A stretch of DNA of 64,000 nucleotides, taken from positions 11,138,001 through 11,202,000 of the forward strand of contig JBBDHG010000019.1 of NCBI GenBank assembly GCA_037951165.1, in the 5' to 3' direction. The notes beneath the pieces were generated by a model, which worked only from the letters and a program-made list of their open reading frames with translations, ran no database searches and was not told where the DNA came from. This document shows, piece by piece, positions 58,401 through 64,000 of the stretch (the first letter of the stretch is position 1; each line of letters begins with the position of its first letter). The position numbers were made by a program, and so were the translations under genes. Source of the stretch: Lophius americanus. Its lineage: Eukaryota > Chordata > Actinopteri > Lophiiformes > Lophiidae.

Positions 58401-60560
58401 TCCAGGCAACTAAAATATTTACATAATTTTCAAGAAGAAACGTGAAATGTTGGTACCTATATGTATTCAAAAGGCTTGATACTAATACTGCTGTAGAGCA
58501 CCTCAGTTCAGGAAAGTATTCCATACCTCATTATCTTGCACTTCCATTACCCAGTGCAATCCATTCCTGTATACTAATCCTCTTAACACGCTCTCAACTT
58601 TTCCATCTTATTAAAAACTGGTAAAGGAAGTTGATATAAAATATTCAAACGCCTCTCTAATTTCAAATATTAACCCTGCTGCTCAGTAAATGGGTCAAAC
58701 TTTTCAAACTGGCTTTTTTGGCTGTTTTTTGGAACATTTTGTTACTTTTTTACTTCCTCTGTCCTTCAATCACCCTCTTCCTGTCTCTATACTGTTCAAA
58801 CTCTGACACTGTTGCCTTTAGCAGAGGGATTTGTACACGGATATGGCTGCTCTGACAGGAAGGTTAAACGGAAGAGGGGCTAAGTTGGATGAGATTTCAA
58901 TGATCAGATGCGACTGACTTGCTTGATCGCTTTTGTCGGCTCGTCAGCCCATTATTACCGTATGAAAATCTCCCCTACAGCTCTCCTTAACCTCCTCGGC
59001 TATCTCAGGCATTCGACACGGCTTTTGCTCTGAATGACAAGTTGGAACATAGTCGGCAAAGATGATCTTTAATGTTTGTGCAGACAGTAAATATTTCTCA
59101 ACATTGTCCTCATGCATCACTCTGTGGGATGTTGCAGGATATTTATTTTGTGTTTTTTTTTTATAGTTCGTTTGACAACCTCAATGATTCGCTCTCAGCA
59201 TTCCAATCTGTTTGGTTGTTTTTTTATAATGATTCTAGTCTTAAGGATGAATAATGAGACTTTACACTTATAAAGATAAAGCTCGCAGAAGGTCACTTTG
59301 GCCTCTGAACAGTTCCAACAGAGTTTAGTAGATCAAATGCAATGCTTGTCAAAGAAAAAGTCTAAATTTAGACAATTTTATTGCAGTATATTCTTCAGCA
59401 GAGAGTACCTGTACTATTGACCATATTTGAATATTCATTGTAAGGCTGTTGATATTAATGACATGAGAAGCAAATTCTAGATTGAATAGCACTATCTGCA
59501 TCATCCAGTTGATCGGTGTGGCATTGATAAAATCATAAGAGGGAAAATTAATTAACCTTATTGTGACCTATGAATTTTAAGTGCGGTTGGTGAGATAAAT
59601 GTTGCCAAAGACTTCCAGTGTTCAGGGTTGAGTCACACTCATCATCATCCTCAGGGTGTTTTTTTTTTTTATATTCTTTAAATACAATCTTGCACATCTT
59701 AATAGATCTTTAAGTTTAAGGCGATGCCCTACTCCGCAAAATAACCTGGTGCATAGTCAACATCCACCAAATAACTAACAAAAAAGTTTAGGAGTAAGAG
59801 TTATAACCAATGCATAAATATAACACAAAAACATTTCTGAATTTCACATCTCAGAGGTAGTTCACCTTCAATCATTTCAGTTATTGCAAAACCGCATTTG
59901 TTATCTACAGGCAAGAAAGTCCCAGTCGTAAAGTGTTTTACCCTGGATGAATAGACATTTACGGGTTAGCAGAACATAAATATGCCAGCTGCACAGGGGA
60001 TGTTCACTATCCCATCGTTAAACACTATCTGGACCTGCAGAGGAATAACCCAGCACAAAATCACAAACATGTGACCACATCCCATCTTCTATGAGGAAAA
60101 GTTGACAGACAATAAAAGTTGAACAAACAACTGAAAAACCTTTTGGAATTATATAACTGATTTTTATTCTATGAAATGCAAGTATTTCCGGCTAAAATGG
60201 CTTGTGATGGAAGTTTATTGTGTGTCTACTCTACTCTCTAGCCCACACCCCTTTATTCAGGTGAAAACATTTTCATTGGTAATCACCGCTATAAAATGCC
60301 CCACTTTTCTTTGAGGTCCGTGTAAATCCCTGAATAAGGCTTGAAGCTGAAACGCATTGGATTTTGGGTTTTATGGGTCTAAAATGACCATGCTGTGACA
60401 AAAACACGTTTGTTGTAAAGGAGAGTACCTTGGATTTCTCTTGGGTATATCTTTTGTCCACTTCTACTTGTGGTGGAAAAAGCCGATTGACATGTTTGAA
60501 AGGCTGCTCAATTCTTCCAGAGAAAAAAGGTGAATGACAGTTTCAGTTTTCTACAGTTCG
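58401..60560. other. Unassigned stretch
   Basis: No coding gene or recognisable repeat. Confidence 0.45.
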
Positions 60561-60567
60561 TCACTTA

Positions 60568-60601
60568 TTTACCTCTAATCCTATGCAGGATTAGAGGTAA
60601 A
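60568..60601. repeat. Perfect hairpin, 15-bp arms, 4-nt loop
   Basis: Arms 60568-60582 and 60587-60601 (TTTACCTCTAATCCT and its exact complement), with loop ATGC. It lies at the left border of the repeat at 60590-60830. Confidence 0.9.
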
Positions 60602-60830
60602 GAAATGTCAGAGCAAGCTAACATTGGTCGAAAGGTCGTGTACACCCTGGACAATACACCAGTCCGTCACAGGCCCACCGCATTGAGACAAACAATCTTT
60701 CATACTCATGTTCACACCTATAGGCAGTTTGGACTCACCAATTAAATTCTACTTTATGTTTTTGGACGAGGAAGTCAGAGTATTCGGAGAAAAGTCATGA
60801 AAATGTGGGGAGAAACATTCTGGCCCCTGG
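60600..60830 (+). mobile_element. Fish LINE/SINE 3'-end repeat, copy 2
   Basis: GTGTACACCCTGGACAATAC then CAGTCCGTCACAGGC, TTCACACCTATAGGCAGTTT and a GTTTTTGGACGAGGAAGTCA block match the same repeat as 58160-58400 but cover partly different portions of it. Confidence 0.6.
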
Positions 60831-63390
60831 CCCCCAGGTGGATTGGCATCTAGAATCGTCTTGCTGTGAGGTAACCGCACAGTCTACTAGGCATCCATGT
60901 TGCAGTTTAATCTTGTTAATTTAAATTCACTTATTCTATCCATGTCTAAAAACAAATTTTTGATGATTATGATTATCAGAAAGTATCAGTAAGAAGCTGT
61001 AAAAGCTGTTTAAGGGCTAGGATCATGTCATTTGTATGATTCAGGCACGTTTTATTCAATAGATTGTTATGCAGAAAAAAAAGATGGAAACTAATTAAAT
61101 ATGTTATAAGAGGTGGCACAGGTAATGGATCCTGAGATCTTTGCAGTAGATTTGTCTTTAAATATTTAAATAAACCATAAACCTTCGCTCTTGTGGTAAA
61201 AACTCTATTGCTAATAACTAAGGGCATTTCAGTTACTTTATCCGCTTTTTCTCCTCTCAACGACAATCATGTGATAGTCGCGTGTGCTTCCTTTAGCAAG
61301 TTTCAGCATTTGTTTCCTTTTTTCCAGGATTGGAGGGGAAATTTTGTGCCACCTGAACCTGTTCTTCTACTTCTCCTGTCAGTGTATTTCTGTTGCTGAG
61401 CTGCTATGGGACATGGACCTTTTCAAACTCTTCGGGATCGGATGCATGTTGGCCGATATTCAATGAAGGCATCAAGCCTCATCCTCTCCATATTCATCTG
61501 GATAAATGTTACTGCTGATACAGGATGTTGAACTGAGGATGAAGAATATGGTTCAATAAATAGCAATTTTAAATGATGCAATTTGGATGCAATCATTCGT
61601 AATGCGGTTCCAGTAAACTGCATGAGAAAAATTAGAGAGTAAGAGTATTCCAGAGAGACTCATCACCAAATAGAAACACACATCAGAAACAGATCTTAAG
61701 TAAGCCATATTAAACCAATTTAACAGGGAAATCACAATAAAGCTAATTTTCGTTTCCCTAAAATGTTTATTTAGAGTCCGAGACTTGGGGTATCTTTCCT
61801 CTCAACCGGATGATAGCATAAGCAGAGTGACTTCCAGTGGGATAATAAATCACCTCTACCCTGCAGACAGACAAACAAGTCATGTGTGTGATGGATAGCA
61901 AAGCTGTTAAAATGTGAAAATACACAGTTTGATTGGAGACGTTGCTGCTCTTCAACCTTTGCCAGGAGGCATTTTCCACAAGATGAAACCATCCATTATG
62001 ATGAAAAACAATGTTTGGGGAGAAAAGGTGATTTAAAATGGTGTTGCTCAGGGTGACTGTGATGAGTGTACCATCACGAGGAAAACAAATCCCTGAAAAT
62101 GTTCAGCATGTCATTTGAGACAAAAAATGGTGAAATGCAAACTACGGGTAAACATGATCTTTTTAACTGGAAGATAAGAAGAAGAAAAAATGAGAGGGAA
62201 TCAAAACGGGTCATGGCAGCTGGGGGCTGAAATTTTATGAAATGCGATGCTAGGGTAAACATAAAAGGTTAACGTGCAATAACATTAAACTGTGAATGGT
62301 GAGAAGAAATAGGTCAAATGAAGAGGAGGACATAGGTGGATCCTATAATGAAATAAGACGATCATTATCTGGGTGGTTGTAGCATCCGACCGAGCTGCAT
62401 GAGGCATCAGAGCAGGAAGAGGGTGCTGGTGAAGAGGAGGCAGTGAATGTATCCTCTCCTCTGTGGCAAATTGTCCGTGACTGCTTTGCATGTCCATCAT
62501 TTCTCTCCACGGTCTAATTACAGCTGTTTCCACCTGGCTACCCTGCTCTCTCCTCCTCCGAGCCCAATGATGGTAACGTACACCACACTGAGAGTCAGGA
62601 TCCCGGATTTGAAGCTGAGGAAATTTGCTATTTGAATGTGACAGAATGAAGTTGCTTTCTTCCCCTTGCATCGTAGATTTGCACTCACACTAAATAAATT
62701 GTATCAGCCACAATGCTTTTCAATTTCTGCTAAATATTTACAGACTTGTTTTTATTCGATTCACTGACATGAATGATTGGGGTACAATAAAATCCAACTT
62801 CGCTGAGCAGCGATTATCCAATCATGGCTTAGCGGGTCTCTCACCAGGGCTGTCAGGCAATTCCTCCACATGATAAAGTGATGTGTTCAGGGCTGTAGTA
62901 AAGATAGGTCTTCTAATAGAGTTACAAGCATTAGGGTGTCCGACATAATAGCTTTTCTACTGAAAGTGAAATCCAAGCAGGAATGTGACACAAAATTCAC
63001 TCCAATATACCTGCTTCTGGGGTCAAGATGCAAATAACCCACAAAGTACTTTTTATGTGTTCAAAGATTAATTGGAAAAACACACCCTTTCCGATAGTAC
63101 ACCCACTGTGCAGTATTTGTCTTTCTTTGGCTACATTTGGCAATTCTTTCATGCACTTTATATAATTAAAGAAGACCAAGTAGTCCACTACAGTTTTGTT
63201 TGCTCAACAAATATGGGGTGTAAATTTTAACATGGGGGCTGGATTTTAAAGTAGTACAAGCTGATATTTTAATGTCACTTTTTTATCACATTTATGGGAA
63301 CATTTATGAACATTTGGGTCATATTTACCTTCTTTGTAACAATATATTAAATCAAATGGCAATATTATATATATATATACTAAATTTAGA
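60831..63390. other. Unassigned stretch with possible conserved non-coding patches
   Basis: No coding gene. 62440-62690 and 62780-62870 are higher-complexity patches without repeat character and are the best candidates for conserved non-coding elements or chrm3 5'-UTR exons by appearance only. Confidence 0.35.
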
Positions 63391-63392
63391 GC

Positions 63393-63905
63393 TAACCTCC
63401 GCCAAGGGCCAAAACCTTCCTATGAACCTACTCAGAAATGATTTTGTCAAAACCTCAAAGGAACAAGGCAAGATTGAGGAAAAATGTGTGCAGATTTCTG
63501 TAGTCTGGGTTATTGCCAGCCTCTAAATCTACCAACAACTCCAACAAGCTCTCTGAGTATCAATCCTCACGAAATTATAAGCAGGTTTACTCTTTATGAC
63601 GTGTGTGGTGTCATTTTCTGTTCCTCTCCCAGCCCCCAGCACCCCCATACCCCCCACCCCCCCTCCTAAAAAAAGGAACATGAAGGGAAAATGGCCATCA
63701 ACAATAATGAACACTACGACAAATAATGCCAATTTTATTGTTCTAAATGTTGCAAAATACAAAACATCACCGAAATGTGACATCATCAGTGGAATACGCC
63801 AAAGCCTACAAGCAAATCCACCCATTCGTTTTACTGTAATCTTGTTCTCTGCCAGATATAAACACGGACAGACAGACAATCAAACCTTCCCTTGGCGAAG
63901 ATAAA
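63393..63905. mobile_element. MITE-like element with CCTCCGCCAAGG-type inverted ends
   Basis: The left end reads ACCTCCGCCAAGGG and the right end CCCTTGGCGAAGAT, an imperfect inverted pair. The interior includes AGGAAAAATGTGTGCAGATT then ACAAGCAAATCCACCCATTC and GACAGACAGACAATCAAACC, typical of a widespread fish repeat. A C-rich tract lies at 63630-63665. Confidence 0.5.
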
Positions 63906-64000
63906 TATTGACCCAAATGTTTAAATAAAATCAAAATGCTTTATGTTACACCTAAACTTTGAATCTAAATCGAGTGATTGAAATCCAAATCTAAATGCTA

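Noticed and set aside
62285..62671. 128-codon minus-strand ORF
   Set aside because: The peptide is low in hydrophobic structure with no domain or splice support; kept only as a non-coding candidate patch.

Overview
The window is nuclear DNA from a ray-finned (teleost) fish. It holds two vertebrate genes on the minus strand, the 5' half of formin-2 (fmn2) and the single coding exon of the muscarinic acetylcholine receptor M3 (chrm3). The interspersed repeats are typical of fish: RTE-, L2- and L1-type LINEs, tRNA-derived SINEs, and Tc1, mariner and hAT fossils. No bacterial operon, CRISPR array, rRNA or intact tRNA gene was seen. Which teleost duplicate (a or b) each gene represents cannot be decided here.

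Layout. 196-15960 (minus): four fmn2 exons with intact, phase-compatible splice sites encode about 873 residues, from the MGNQ start through the proline-rich FH1 region to the first residues of FH2. The rest of FH2 and the C-terminal tail lie beyond the left edge. Introns hold a hAT fossil, an RTE-type LINE end and a mariner fossil. 15961-16750: the fmn2 frame stays open for over 200 codons upstream of the canonical start. 16830-18115: an RTE-type LINE end split by a younger insertion. 21430-25204: chrm3, with a 647-codon reading frame behind a 3' splice site, so the 5' UTR is spliced. 25.2-64 kb: no convincing coding gene. This is chrm3 upstream or 5'-UTR-intron territory with an L1 remnant (34.06-37.56 kb), a hAT/BED remnant (42.1-43.05 kb), several Tc1 pieces (51-57.8 kb), LINE/SINE ends and simple repeats.

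How the genes relate. chrm3 and fmn2 are also adjacent and co-oriented in human (CHRM3 upstream of FMN2), so this is conserved synteny, compressed here to about 7.3 kb between the chrm3 stop and the fmn2 start. They do not form a pathway: chrm3 is a Gq-coupled acetylcholine receptor and fmn2 an actin nucleator.

Observations most worth a second look: the in-frame upstream extension of fmn2; a DEP-like module spanning fmn2 exons 1-2; a DRF triplet in place of DRY in the M3 receptor; a dispersed repeat with about 147-bp internal units (five copies); eight perfect short hairpins scattered over the window; and an inverted pair of Tc1 fragments flanking an unexplained small ORF. I saw no evidence of a wholly new biological system. 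Splice junctions and repeat families were assigned by reading and by remembered family features, without alignment searches.
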